Below are positions 34,566-43,437 of a stretch of 64,000 nucleotides of DNA, piece by piece; the stretch's first letter is position 1, and every line of letters begins with the position of its first letter. The notes beneath the pieces are model-generated. The model was given only the letters and a program-made list of their open reading frames with translations, had not been told where the DNA came from and did no database searches. Both the position numbers and the translations under genes were made by a program. The DNA is taken from positions 1-64,000 of the forward strand of contig DATAUE010000013.1 in assembly GCA_036268425.1 (NCBI GenBank). The letters run 5' to 3'. This DNA comes from DATARH01 sp036268425 (GTDB taxonomy: Bacteria > Pseudomonadota > Alphaproteobacteria > ATCC43930 > CGMCC-115725).

Positions 34566-36557
34566 TCAAGCGGCAAACCCGATCGGTAGCGGTGCAGCTT
34601 CGGACTCTCGAAAATCGCCGCCATCTTGCGATGACATTGGCGAAAAGGTGCAGCGGACAGGGTCATCGGCGCTGCAGCCGGGAAGTGCGACGGTGACAAC
34701 TGTACCCTTTTCGGGTTCGCTGTCGATTGCGATACGGCCGCCGTGCAATTCGACAAAGGCCTTGGTGAGCGGCAGTCCCAACCCGGTCCCTTCGTAGCGG
34801 CGAGCGAGGCTGCTGTCGATCTGGCCAAACGGCGCCATTGCGACCGGCAGGTCTTCGGCAGACATTCCGATGCCGGTATCGGTGACGCTGATCGCAACCG
34901 AGCCATTTCCGATGGCTTGCGCGGCAACAGTGACAGCACCGCCCGGCGCAGTAAACTTGATGGCATTCGACATCAGATTCAGCAGGATTTGTCGCAGCTT
35001 GGCCGGGTCGCCGTGGATTACCAGGGGGGCATTGGGGATTGTCAGCGAGAGGCTCAATTCGGCGCGCACGCACTGGTCGCGCATAATTTTTGCACAACTG
35101 TCGACGATCTCGCCGAGGTCGACCGTGTCCAGCGACAACTGCAGTTTACCGGCTTCGCTCCTGGTAAGGTCGAGAACGTTGTTGATAACGGCCAGCAGAT
35201 GGTTGCCGCTGTGCTGAATGTCGCGGGCATATTCGACATATCTCGCATTGCCGAGCCGGCCGAACATTTCGCTGCCCAGAACCTCGGAAAATCCGATGAT
35301 CGCGTTGAGCGGCGTACGCAGTTCATGGCTCATATTGGCGAGGAAACGACTTTTTGCTTCGTTGGCGGCCTCGGCCAAGCGGTGCGCTTCTTTGAGATGC
35401 GCCTCCCGTTCCTTGAATTCGGTGGAATCACTGATGATCAGGAAAAAGCCGCCTTCTTCGGTGGTGCTCGAGCTGACTCTCAGCCAGCGGCCATCCGCCA
35501 GACGGAATTCGCTTCCCGCTGACAACAGTTCGCGCTGTTTTCCATTGGGCTGACTAGACTGGCAGTCGCCCACCGGCGCAGCATCCTCCTCGGAATCGGT
35601 CGTCACCAGTTCGTTGAGGCGCTCAAACGCCTCGTCAAACCTCTGACCGGCGCCGAGCCGGCCGGCCAGGGTGGGGAAGAACCGGGTAAGCTGACTGTTG
35701 GCGATAGCGATCCGATGCGACCCGTCAACCAGGATGATGGCCTCGCGGGAAGTCTCCAGCGCTTCGACGAGGCGGTTCTGCGCCGAGCGCCGCTGCGCCT
35801 GCTCGCGTTCGACCATAACTCGGATATTGCCCTGCATGACGCTCATCGAGCGCAGCAGCGTGCCGGTCTCGTCGGAACCGCCGGTCGGAATCGGCGTGTC
35901 GAGTTCTCCCTGGGAGATGCGGTTGGCAACTACCGCTGCGGCGCGCAGCGGCCGGATGATCCGCCGCGTCAGCAAAAACGTGATCGCGGCGGACAACATC
36001 AGCGCGCCAATCATTGCCGCTATGCTGGTGTCGGTCATTTTGGCCATCTGAGTCGTGGCGCGATGGCGCGCGATAAAACTGCTGTCTGCGGTAAGTTCGA
36101 TCAGCATATCAAAACGCTCGACCATCATTTCAGCGATCGCCGATCGTGCGGTATCCAACGCCGGCGCTTGCCGGAGCCGGTTCCAGCGCTCACTTAGCGC
36201 CCGGATATCGGCGATCACCGCGCGTTCCTTCTCACTGCTCGACCGTTCTTCGATGACGTTCAGGTCTTCGATGAAGCTCTTTTCCAATTGATCCAGCCGA
36301 TCGCTCAACTCGGCCCGGTCCGCCGGCGGCGCCACGCGGCTGCGCAGCAACGCATTTTCCATGCGAACGAAATCGAGACTGGCGGCGCGGGCATAGCTGA
36401 CCGCCATCAGCGCCCCGTCATAAGTGCTTGTCACAAAGCCGCGCGCCTGCGACTGCACGAACAGACTGTATCCGCTAACCGCCGCGGTGATGAGCGCCAT
36501 CGCGGTGAAGGCGATAAAGATCACCAAGCTGATCGAGGCCTTAACCTTCGCAGGCAT
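34566..36557 (-). CDS. Membrane sensor histidine kinase with HAMP and PAS domains
   Basis: 663 residues. Two membrane spans near 10-35 and 178-200 flank a periplasmic helical domain; HAMP follows (RRIIRPLRAAAVVANRISQGELDTPI). A PAS-like domain (about 265-385) precedes HisKA with MSHELRTPLNAIIGFSE (phospho-His) and an HATPase domain (NLMSNAIKFTAPGG, VSVTDTGIGMSAEDLP, GTGLGLPL). No response regulator gene is adjacent, so the partner is elsewhere. It is divergent from the periplasmic cupredoxin gene, which it may regulate indirectly. Confidence 0.92.
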   Translation of the reverse strand: MPAKVKASISLVIFIAFTAMALITAAVSGYSLFVQSQARGFVTSTYDGALMAVSYARAASLDFVRMENALLRSRVAPPADRAELSDRLDQLEKSFIEDLNVIEERSSSEKERAVIADIRALSERWNRLRQAPALDTARSAIAEMMVERFDMLIELTADSSFIARHRATTQMAKMTDTSIAAMIGALMLSAAITFLLTRRIIRPLRAAAVVANRISQGELDTPIPTGGSDETGTLLRSMSVMQGNIRVMVEREQAQRRSAQNRLVEALETSREAIILVDGSHRIAIANSQLTRFFPTLAGRLGAGQRFDEAFERLNELVTTDSEEDAAPVGDCQSSQPNGKQRELLSAGSEFRLADGRWLRVSSSTTEEGGFFLIISDSTEFKEREAHLKEAHRLAEAANEAKSRFLANMSHELRTPLNAIIGFSEVLGSEMFGRLGNARYVEYARDIQHSGNHLLAVINNVLDLTRSEAGKLQLSLDTVDLGEIVDSCAKIMRDQCVRAELSLSLTIPNAPLVIHGDPAKLRQILLNLMSNAIKFTAPGGAVTVAAQAIGNGSVAISVTDTGIGMSAEDLPVAMAPFGQIDSSLARRYEGTGLGLPLTKAFVELHGGRIAIDSEPEKGTVVTVALPGCSADDPVRCTFSPMSSQDGGDFRESEAAPLPIGFAA

Positions 36558-36788
36558 CGAGAGCTATCCCCACTCCTCCGCTCGGCGTTTCCCGACATTG
36601 CGGACACGGTCGAGCCGGGCTTCATAAGGTCGCAACCGGATTAAAATGCCGTTAAGCGCGGCCCCGCCTAAGCTGGGTTGCCAGGCCGGCGATTGCGTTC
36701 GCGTCGCGCGATGCTCTCGCTTGCGCCACCCGAAATAATCGGCATGCTCCGCCGACGGTCGCAAACGCGAACAATGGGAGGCGTGCGG

Positions 36789-37124
36789 ATGACGCGTTTG
36801 TGCTGGCCACGATCGAGCAGTGTTGCGGCGGGGGCCCTGCTGCTTTTCGCGACGGCGGCATTTGCCGGCGCCGTGCATCAGGTCGTTCAGAAAGGCCGCG
36901 CATTTTCAGTGGGCGAACTAACTATCACCCGCGGTGACACCGTTGAATTCGACAACGAGGATGAGTTCATCCACCAGATCTACGTCGACTCCTCGGCGAT
37001 GAATTTCGATTCCGCGGAACAGCCGCCGGGCCAGGTCGTCAGCATCACCTTCCCCGACCGCGGCACCTTCCCCGTACGCTGCCACATTCACCCGAAAATG
37101 CTGCTGACCGTTCACGTCAGATAG
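36789..37124 (+). CDS. Periplasmic cupredoxin (plastocyanin/pseudoazurin-like)
   Basis: 111 residues; ATG at 36789 with GGGAGG 7 bases upstream. Signal peptide ends near FAGA (26-28). Type-1 copper ligands are visible: His62 in IHQIY and the C-terminal RCHIHPKM giving Cys98, His101 and Met104. This looks like the 'methylamine utilization protein' class of small blue-copper electron carriers. It is convergent with the truncated haemoglobin gene, 11 bases apart, and neighbours DUF3034, a grouping I recall seeing elsewhere. Confidence 0.88.
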   Translation: MTRLCWPRSSSVAAGALLLFATAAFAGAVHQVVQKGRAFSVGELTITRGDTVEFDNEDEFIHQIYVDSSAMNFDSAEQPPGQVVSITFPDRGTFPVRCHIHPKMLLTVHVR

Positions 37125-37135
37125 GGGTGACCGGA

Positions 37136-37570
37136 CTATCGAGTGACGATGTCGCGGTACATCGGCGCGAGGATCGCCAGCAACCGGTTCTGAGTGCGGA
37201 ACGGAATATCGGCGTGGTCCATTGCGATCTGCATATCCTCGACCAGCGCGTTGAAGTCGAGCGTCGCGAGATGCAGCCCTTTATGGGCCGCGTACATGTC
37301 ACGCCCGGTATATTTGCAAGGCCCCCCGGTAAGCGAGCAAATCTGCAGCACGATGCGTTTGTGCAGCCAATCGAGGTTGATGTTGTCGAAGTCCTGGGCG
37401 ATGCGCGGATCCTTGACCGCGATTTCCAGCATCTCGCCGACGAATTGCGTAACGCGGGCATCGCCGCCGAGATCGTCGTAAAGAGAGTCGGCAGCGGCAT
37501 AGCCGGCGCCCGGCAGCAAGGCGGCCACCGTTAGCAAGGCGGCAGAGAAAGCCAATGACTTCAAGGGCAT
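37136..37570 (-). CDS. Exported group 1 truncated haemoglobin
   Basis: 144 residues from the ATG at 37570. It carries a signal peptide (LKSLAFSAALLTVAALLPGAGYAA) and then a trHb core: LYDDLGGDARVTQFVGEMLE, DPRIAQDFDN, SLTGGPCKYTGRDMYAAHKGL (proximal His96). Truncated haemoglobins are usually cytoplasmic; export places it in the periplasm with the cupredoxin encoded next door. It starts 16 bases after the DUF3034 stop, so they form an operon. Two extra Cys near GGPC and QICSL could pair in the periplasm. Confidence 0.88.
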   Translation of the reverse strand: MPLKSLAFSAALLTVAALLPGAGYAAADSLYDDLGGDARVTQFVGEMLEIAVKDPRIAQDFDNINLDWLHKRIVLQICSLTGGPCKYTGRDMYAAHKGLHLATLDFNALVEDMQIAMDHADIPFRTQNRLLAILAPMYRDIVTR

Positions 37571-37586
37571 CGAGATCGCGCTTTCC

Positions 37587-38483
37587 TCAAAAACCGGCCT
37601 GCATCGACAGATATATCCCGCGTTGCCGCTTCTGTCCCGCAATGCTGCCGAGATCGACCGCCGCCATCGTCAGCGACAGGTTTCGCGTCGGGAAATAGGC
37701 GATGAATGCGTCGATCCAGCGGTCTTGCGCGGCAAAACTGAGATTGTTCGGCTGCCCGCGATACTCGACGCCGATCGCGAGCTTGCGCGTCAGCAGGTAG
37801 GCTGCCGACCCTTCGAACTCGGCGTTGTAATTATCGTCGCGATCACCGCCAAAGCCGAGGATGCCGAGTTGATTGGCGCGGGTCGCCCGCACCGTCGCGT
37901 CGAGCAGGACGCTTTCGGCGAGAAACAGCTTGGTTGCCGACGCATAAAAATCCCAACCCTGCGCCGACTTGGCGCCGATCGCGTGGACGGTCGCCGCATT
38001 GTCGTTGCGCTTATACTGGGTGCCGATCGCAATCTGTGGCATCCAGCTGTCCTGATCGTAAACGGCATCGCCAGCGATACGGAGCTTCGCGCCGAAAATA
38101 TCCTCGTTGAACGTATAGCCGCTGCCGAGGCCAAGCCTGGCGCCGGTCGACCGCGTGTCAAAGATTTCGCGGGCATAGGACAGTTCGAACCGGTCGTAGA
38201 ACCCGACCGCCGCCCCGGCGGAGTGCAACGTAAAGCTCGGTGTGTTGACAAAGGTGTAATGCGCGTTCGCGCCGATCGCGTCGCGCGTTTCATATCCGGT
38301 GATGACGGCCCACGGGGTCAGACCGCCGCCACCCGCACCCTCGATCTGCGACAGACCGGACGTCGCCAGCAGCTTGCCGCTATCGAAAAAATCTTCCGGA
38401 GGCGCAAGCTCCTGCGCCAGAGCCGGACCGCCGGTCGTTGTCGCCATCGCCAGCGCTACCGCCGCCAGGGCCGATCTGCGCAT
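37587..38483 (-). CDS. DUF3034 family outer-membrane beta-barrel protein
   Basis: 298 residues; ATG at 38483. A signal peptide (ending ALA at about 22-24) is followed by GLSQIEGAGGGGLTPWAVITGYETRDAIG, the opening that marks DUF3034, then alternating strands (HYTFVNT, RFELSYARE, LYLSMQAGF) ending in Phe as barrels do. Function unknown; occurs next to trHb and cupredoxin genes. First gene of the minus-strand pair with the truncated haemoglobin. Confidence 0.85.
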   Translation of the reverse strand: MRRSALAAVALAMATTTGGPALAQELAPPEDFFDSGKLLATSGLSQIEGAGGGGLTPWAVITGYETRDAIGANAHYTFVNTPSFTLHSAGAAVGFYDRFELSYAREIFDTRSTGARLGLGSGYTFNEDIFGAKLRIAGDAVYDQDSWMPQIAIGTQYKRNDNAATVHAIGAKSAQGWDFYASATKLFLAESVLLDATVRATRANQLGILGFGGDRDDNYNAEFEGSAAYLLTRKLAIGVEYRGQPNNLSFAAQDRWIDAFIAYFPTRNLSLTMAAVDLGSIAGQKRQRGIYLSMQAGF

Positions 38484-38763
38484 TTGTGTCTCCGCCGCCT
38501 CTCCCGTCGCCAGAGGCTGTCGCAACGCTGTCTATAAATGGTTAATCGGCAACACCGCAACTGCAGGTGCGGCGATACCGGCCGTAAGACGACCAGAACG
38601 CGCCGGCTGATTTATGCCGGCCTGGCCACGCGCAAATCGTTTGCGCCTCACCCGGCTGCATTGAGCCTCCGGGCCTGCCGAGACAGCATCTTTCGGCTCG
38701 ATATGCCGGCACCCGCCGCTGATAATGCCAGGCGCGTTCGGAATCGATACTCAGGGGACGACC

Positions 38764-39882
38764 ATGGATTGCTGCGGACACGGCCACACATTTGTGCACC
38801 AGCCCGGTATGTGGAGTGCGACGGCAATGTCGGTCGGCGCCATGATGGCGGGCGCGGTAGGACCGCGCGGGTCGACAGCCGCCGCCCGGACGGCCGAAGG
38901 TGCCTCGGGTGCGCTCGATGTGCTGCGGAATTTCATTTCGGTCGATGTTCATACACATGGCGGCAAAACCGGAATCACATCGAAGGCGCCACCGAATAAC
39001 GATCTGGCGGACGATATGCGGACAGGATCGCTGGCGGCCGCTTGCCTCGCCGATGTACCGGACGGGCCACTGCTCGGGCGGGATGAACACGGCGTTCTGG
39101 CGGCACTGCGCCAACCGGCGGCGGGCGAGCTTTATCGGCACCATCTGGAACGCCTCGCCTGGATGGACGAGATGGTGGCGCATCACGGACTGGTCCGTGC
39201 CCTGTCCGCAGCCGATCTCGAAGCGGCGCACAAAGCGGGACAGCCCGCCGTCGTGGGCGATACCGAAGGTCTCGATTTCCTCGAAATGAAATTGGAACGG
39301 CTCGAGGAAGCGCATCAGCGTGGCCTGCGGCATGTGCAGCTGGTGCATTACACGCCAAACGATATTGGTGATTTCCAGACCGGCGCGATCATGCATGGCG
39401 GTCTGACGGCTTTCGGAGCCGAGGTGATCCACGCCTGCCATCGCCTCGGCCTTGTCTGCGACGTGGCGCATGCGACCGAGGACATGGTGAAACAGGCGGT
39501 GCGGATCGCAACGAAGCCCCTGCTGCTGTCGCATACGGCGCTGGCGGGCTCGCGCGCAATGGGTCCGACGCCGCTGGCCGGACGGCAGGTCACCCGCGAC
39601 CATGCGCGCGCGATTGCCGAGACAGGCGGCGCGATCGGCATCTGGCATTTTTTCCCGAACCTCGACAAATACGTCGAAGGCCTCAAAGAAATGACCGATG
39701 CCGTCGGCGTCGATCATGTCTGCGTCGGCACTGACCAGCACGTCTCTCCCGGTTCCCTGCCCGACTATACGCAATGGGTGCATCTGGTCGCCGCAATGCT
39801 GCGCGGCGGTTTCACCCCGGAAGAAGCCGGCAAGATCGCCGGCGGCAATTATCTTCGCCTGTTCCGTACGGCTGTCGGCTGA
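38764..39882 (+). CDS. Membrane dipeptidase (peptidase M19, renal dipeptidase family)
   Basis: 372 residues; ATG at 38764 preceded by AGGGGA. Zinc-dipeptidase features: FISVDVHTHGG (the usual HxD pair reads H-T-H here), the bridging Glu in VVGDTEGLDFLE, H in LVHYTPND, DVAHATEDM and LLSHTALAGSR, and VGVDHVCVGTDQHVSPG. An N-terminal hydrophobic stretch (about 15-30) may be a signal or anchor. It would cleave dipeptides; the Asp-to-His change at the first metal site is noted. The last codons precede a DUF899 gene by 107 bases. Confidence 0.85.
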   Translation: MDCCGHGHTFVHQPGMWSATAMSVGAMMAGAVGPRGSTAAARTAEGASGALDVLRNFISVDVHTHGGKTGITSKAPPNNDLADDMRTGSLAAACLADVPDGPLLGRDEHGVLAALRQPAAGELYRHHLERLAWMDEMVAHHGLVRALSAADLEAAHKAGQPAVVGDTEGLDFLEMKLERLEEAHQRGLRHVQLVHYTPNDIGDFQTGAIMHGGLTAFGAEVIHACHRLGLVCDVAHATEDMVKQAVRIATKPLLLSHTALAGSRAMGPTPLAGRQVTRDHARAIAETGGAIGIWHFFPNLDKYVEGLKEMTDAVGVDHVCVGTDQHVSPGSLPDYTQWVHLVAAMLRGGFTPEEAGKIAGGNYLRLFRTAVG

Positions 39883-39989
39883 CGGCCTGCACTTTTCGTA
39901 CACCAGGAACCACGGCCGCATTCGGGATGGATCGAGAGGGGCTAAGCGCCGTTCGGGGAGTGAATGTCGTCTGATGCAGGGAATATGCG

Positions 39990-40697
39990 ATGGATGCCAA
40001 GGGCCTGACGCCGGCCAGCAGGCTGGCGCAAGAGAACCCCGTCCGCATACTCAACGAAAGTGCGGAATACCGAGCGGCTCGCACCGCTCTCCTTGCCGAG
40101 GAAATCGAATTGCGGCGCCATATCGAGCGCGTTGCCGCACAGCGGCGCGCCCTGCCGCCGGGCGGCGAAGTTGCCGGCGACTACCGCTTTCAAGGCGAAG
40201 ACGGTCCCGCCGACTTTGCGGCACTGTTCGGCGACAAGCAGACGCTTGCCATTTACAGTTACATGTTCGGGCCACAACGCGAGCGCCCGTGCCCGATGTG
40301 CACAAATCTGCTCGGCGCCTGGGAGGGCAACGCCGCCGATATCGGGCAGCGCATTTCGCTTGTCGTCGTCGCGCGTTCGCCGATAGATCGTCTGGCAGCC
40401 TGGAAACGCGAGCGCGGCTGGCGACAGCTTCGCCTCTACTGCGACGTCAACGAGGCGTACTCTCGCGATTATTTCGGACTTCTGCCGGACGGCTCCGAAA
40501 TTCCCGCGCTCAACGTGTTTACCCAACGCGACGCGACCATCCGGCATTTCTGGTCGGCAGAGATGAGCGGTTCCACCGCAGATCCCGGGCAAGACCCGCG
40601 CGGCGCTCCCGACCCCGCGCCCTTGTGGATGGTGCTCGACTCCACACCGGAAGGCCGCGGCGCCGATTGGTATCCACGGCTCGATTACAACGAATGA
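39990..40697 (+). CDS. DUF899 family thioredoxin-like protein
   Basis: 235 residues. A helical start with EEIELRRHIERVAAQRRALPPGG, then DYRFQGEDGPADFAALFGDKQTLAIYSYMFGPQRERPCPMCTNLLGAWEGN. The CPMC motif and the RALPPGG lead-in are characteristic of DUF899, a thioredoxin-fold family of unclear function. Cytoplasmic; no signal peptide. Confidence 0.88.
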   Translation: MDAKGLTPASRLAQENPVRILNESAEYRAARTALLAEEIELRRHIERVAAQRRALPPGGEVAGDYRFQGEDGPADFAALFGDKQTLAIYSYMFGPQRERPCPMCTNLLGAWEGNAADIGQRISLVVVARSPIDRLAAWKRERGWRQLRLYCDVNEAYSRDYFGLLPDGSEIPALNVFTQRDATIRHFWSAEMSGSTADPGQDPRGAPDPAPLWMVLDSTPEGRGADWYPRLDYNE

Positions 40698-40766
40698 CGG
40701 CTGCCGTCCGCGGGTAGGAATGACCGACATCGCCCTACGGACCACATGTTTGCGGCGGCAGTGCGA

Positions 40767-42407
40767 TCAGCCCAGCGCGAGTTGACGATAGCCGTCTGCC
40801 GCGACGGCATCGCAGTGCTCGCGAAACGCCGGGTGGCCGCCGCTGTAGCGCATGATCTTGCGGGTCTGCTTGCCCTCGACGTTGCGGTTGACGCCGGTCA
40901 TCCACGAGTCGATCTCGTTCATTAGCAGCCCCTCGCCCAGTGACAGAACGTGCTCTGTCCAGTGGGCCACACCGGAGGCGGTGGCCTCGATCCGCGTCAG
41001 ATCGCGCTCATACGCAAAATGGACAAGGCCGGTCACCCACTCGACGCTGTATTCCGCCGCACGCGGAAAATTGCCGAGGCCGGCATGCGGCCCCATCACC
41101 ATCAGCAGGTTGGGAAAGCCCTCGACCAGAATGCCGAGATAGGTCTGCGGCCCGGCCTGCCATTTGTCCTTCAACGCGCAGCCGTCGACGCCCCGGATAT
41201 CGATGCGGTCGAAGGCGCCGGTGATCGCATCGAAGCCGGTGGCGTAGATGATGATGTCGAATGCGTAATCGGCTGCGCTGGTTCTGATGCCCGCCGGGGT
41301 AATACGCTCGATCGGCGTTTCGTTGATGTCGACCAGCTTGACGTTCGGCTGGTTGTACACCTCGTAATATCGGGTTTCGAGCGGCACCCGCCTCGTGCCG
41401 AAGCCGTGGTTCTTCGGAATCAGCTTCTCGGCAATGGCCGGATCATTGACGCGCTGGCGGATTTTGCGCGCGACAAAATCGGAAATCAGCGCGTTCGCCT
41501 CGCGATCCACCAGGATGTCGCGGAAATTGCCCTGCCAGATGCCAAAGCCGGGTTCGCTATAGAGCTTTTCAAAAAACGCCTCGCGCTCCTCCGGCGTCAC
41601 CTCGTGGGTCGCGCGCGGGTCAGGGGCATGCACAAAGCAGCCGGGCGTCTCGCGGCAGCGCGCAAAGATTTCAGGGTAGCTGGCGCGGATCTGGCGCATC
41701 TCTTCGTCGCTGATCCTGCCGTTATGCAACGGCGCGCACCAGTTCGGGGTGCGCTGAAACACCGTCAGGTGACCGACAGTTTTGGCAACTTCCTGAATGG
41801 TCTGCACCGCGGTGGCGCCGGTGCCGATCACCGCGACACGCTTACCGGCAAAATCCACCGGTTCCTTGGGCCAGTAATGCGTATGGCAGGACTGGCCCTT
41901 ATACGTCTCGACACCTGCAATGTTCGGCATGGTCGGCGCCGAGAGCACGCCGATGGCGGTAATCAAAAAGCGGGTGCTGTACAATCTGCCGTCGTCTAGC
42001 GTTACCGCCCAACGGCGCGTGTCCTCCCGGTAATGGGCCGCAGCAACGCAGCTGTTGCACTGGATGTCGCGACGCAGATCAAACTTGTCGGCAACGTGGT
42101 TCAGATAGCGCTCGGTCTCGGGTTGCGGCGCAAAACGCTCCGCCCAACTCCATTCTTCGAGCAGGTCCGGAGAAAACGAATAGCCATAGGAGTAGCTCTC
42201 GGAATCAAAGCGCGCGCCGGGATAGCGGTTCCAGTACCAGGTGCCGCCGATGCCCGTGCCGGTTTCGAACACCCGTACCTTGAGGCCGAGTTCACGCAGC
42301 TTATAAAGCTGATAGAGGCCGGATACGCCGGCACCGATGACGATCGCATCGAATTCATCGGCCACATCAAATGGAGCCTGGTGCGCGATCGTTTGTGAAT
42401 TCGCCAT
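40767..42407 (-). CDS. Flavin-containing monooxygenase, Baeyer-Villiger type (1)
   Basis: 546 residues; ATG at 42407 with GGGAGGAG upstream. FAD fold GAGVSG (25-30), the Baeyer-Villiger fingerprint region YKGQSCHTHYWP (169-180), NADPH fold GTGATA (195-200), and GTWYWNRYPGARFDSESYSY near the N-terminus. These enzymes insert oxygen next to a ketone using NADPH and O2. It is adjacent to an IclR regulator (42444-43325) and, beyond it, a second family member. Confidence 0.9.
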   Translation of the reverse strand: MANSQTIAHQAPFDVADEFDAIVIGAGVSGLYQLYKLRELGLKVRVFETGTGIGGTWYWNRYPGARFDSESYSYGYSFSPDLLEEWSWAERFAPQPETERYLNHVADKFDLRRDIQCNSCVAAAHYREDTRRWAVTLDDGRLYSTRFLITAIGVLSAPTMPNIAGVETYKGQSCHTHYWPKEPVDFAGKRVAVIGTGATAVQTIQEVAKTVGHLTVFQRTPNWCAPLHNGRISDEEMRQIRASYPEIFARCRETPGCFVHAPDPRATHEVTPEEREAFFEKLYSEPGFGIWQGNFRDILVDREANALISDFVARKIRQRVNDPAIAEKLIPKNHGFGTRRVPLETRYYEVYNQPNVKLVDINETPIERITPAGIRTSAADYAFDIIIYATGFDAITGAFDRIDIRGVDGCALKDKWQAGPQTYLGILVEGFPNLLMVMGPHAGLGNFPRAAEYSVEWVTGLVHFAYERDLTRIEATASGVAHWTEHVLSLGEGLLMNEIDSWMTGVNRNVEGKQTRKIMRYSGGHPAFREHCDAVAADGYRQLALG

Positions 42408-42443
42408 GCTCTCCTCCCAAACCGCCCTGCCACGGCGGCGAAA

Positions 42444-43325
42444 TCATCCCAGACGCAGCAATCGCACACTTTCCGAAAGCCGCGCCGCCGCGGACTGCAT
42501 CGCGCGGCTCAGCGGTCCCAGCGCGTCGTCACTGATGTCGTGCGTGTGTCCCGCAGCCGTCAGGATCAGCAGCAGCTGCCACGACGGCGACAGGATCGGC
42601 ACGGACACTTGCGTGATACCTTGAAACATCGTGCCGCGATCGACCGCGAAGCCGGATTTGCGAGCCGTTTCCGCACGCGCCAGGAACTCTGTAAAGAACG
42701 GCTTCTGATACCAGGCGACTTGGGCGAACTGGGCTTCGAGTTCAGCCTCGCTGCCATTTCCGAAGGCGGCCATGATGACGCCGGAGGCACCGGCGGGACC
42801 GGCATATTGCCGCCCGACGGTGACGTAGAGGTCGGTGCGGAATGCCGCCCCGACCCAGTCCAGCAGCAACAACGACGAAGGCCCCAGCACCTTTGCCAGA
42901 TAAATCGACACGCCATGCGCATCGGAGACCGTGTGCATCAGCGGCCGCGCCAGATCCATCAACCCGCTGCGCCGCAAGACGCCGTAGGCGAACCCGACGA
43001 TATGCAGGCTGACCGCATAGCTGCGCGTCGCCTCGTCATAGCCGACGAAACCCTCTACTTCCAGCGTCCGCAGAATATTGTAGGCGGTGCCGCGATGCAG
43101 CCCGGCGGCGCGCGCGACTTCGCTCGCATTCAACGGCCGCTCCGACGCGTGCAGCGTGCGCAGCACCTTGGCGGCCGCAGCGACCGCGCCCACCGGCTTT
43201 GCAGGACCGCCACGTCCCCGATCGCCTGCCGTACCGCGTGCGGCGGGCGCCCCTACCGACCCGGACTGACTGCCGTCTGCCTGGAGCGTTCCGATCGGTG
43301 AACCCGATGCGGGTGATTGGTCCAT
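42444..43325 (-). CDS. IclR-family transcriptional regulator
   Basis: 293 residues from the ATG at 43325 (GGGAGCAGG upstream); an ATG at 43346 is an alternative. A Gly/Ala-rich N-terminus, then the IclR winged helix (KVLRTLHASERPLNASEVARAAGLHRGTAYNILRTLE, about 53-90) and a ligand-binding domain (IYLAKVLGPSSLLLL, DRGTMFQGITQVSVPIL). It is divergent from the monooxygenase at 43438, and on the same strand as the one at 40767-42407, so it probably controls both. Confidence 0.9.
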   Translation of the reverse strand: MDQSPASGSPIGTLQADGSQSGSVGAPAARGTAGDRGRGGPAKPVGAVAAAAKVLRTLHASERPLNASEVARAAGLHRGTAYNILRTLEVEGFVGYDEATRSYAVSLHIVGFAYGVLRRSGLMDLARPLMHTVSDAHGVSIYLAKVLGPSSLLLLDWVGAAFRTDLYVTVGRQYAGPAGASGVIMAAFGNGSEAELEAQFAQVAWYQKPFFTEFLARAETARKSGFAVDRGTMFQGITQVSVPILSPSWQLLLILTAAGHTHDISDDALGPLSRAMQSAAARLSESVRLLRLG

Positions 43326-43437
43326 CCTGCTCCCGTCCAGGCGCATTGACCCCTGTGAGATGGAATGATATGCACCTATCCACAGTGCCGCAATACAAAT
43401 CACCTGTCTTCGATAGAAGACAAAGGATCGAACCAGA
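43326..43437. promoter_or_regulatory. Divergent promoter region between IclR regulator and monooxygenase 2
   Basis: 112 bases between divergent starts, AT-richer than flanks. Contains AAAGGATCG before the monooxygenase ATG. IclR proteins usually bind such intergenic DNA, but no clear operator repeat stands out. Confidence 0.4.

Noticed and set aside
38542..39921. 459-codon minus-strand frame
   Set aside because: Antisense to the M19 dipeptidase gene, whose family motifs are clear.
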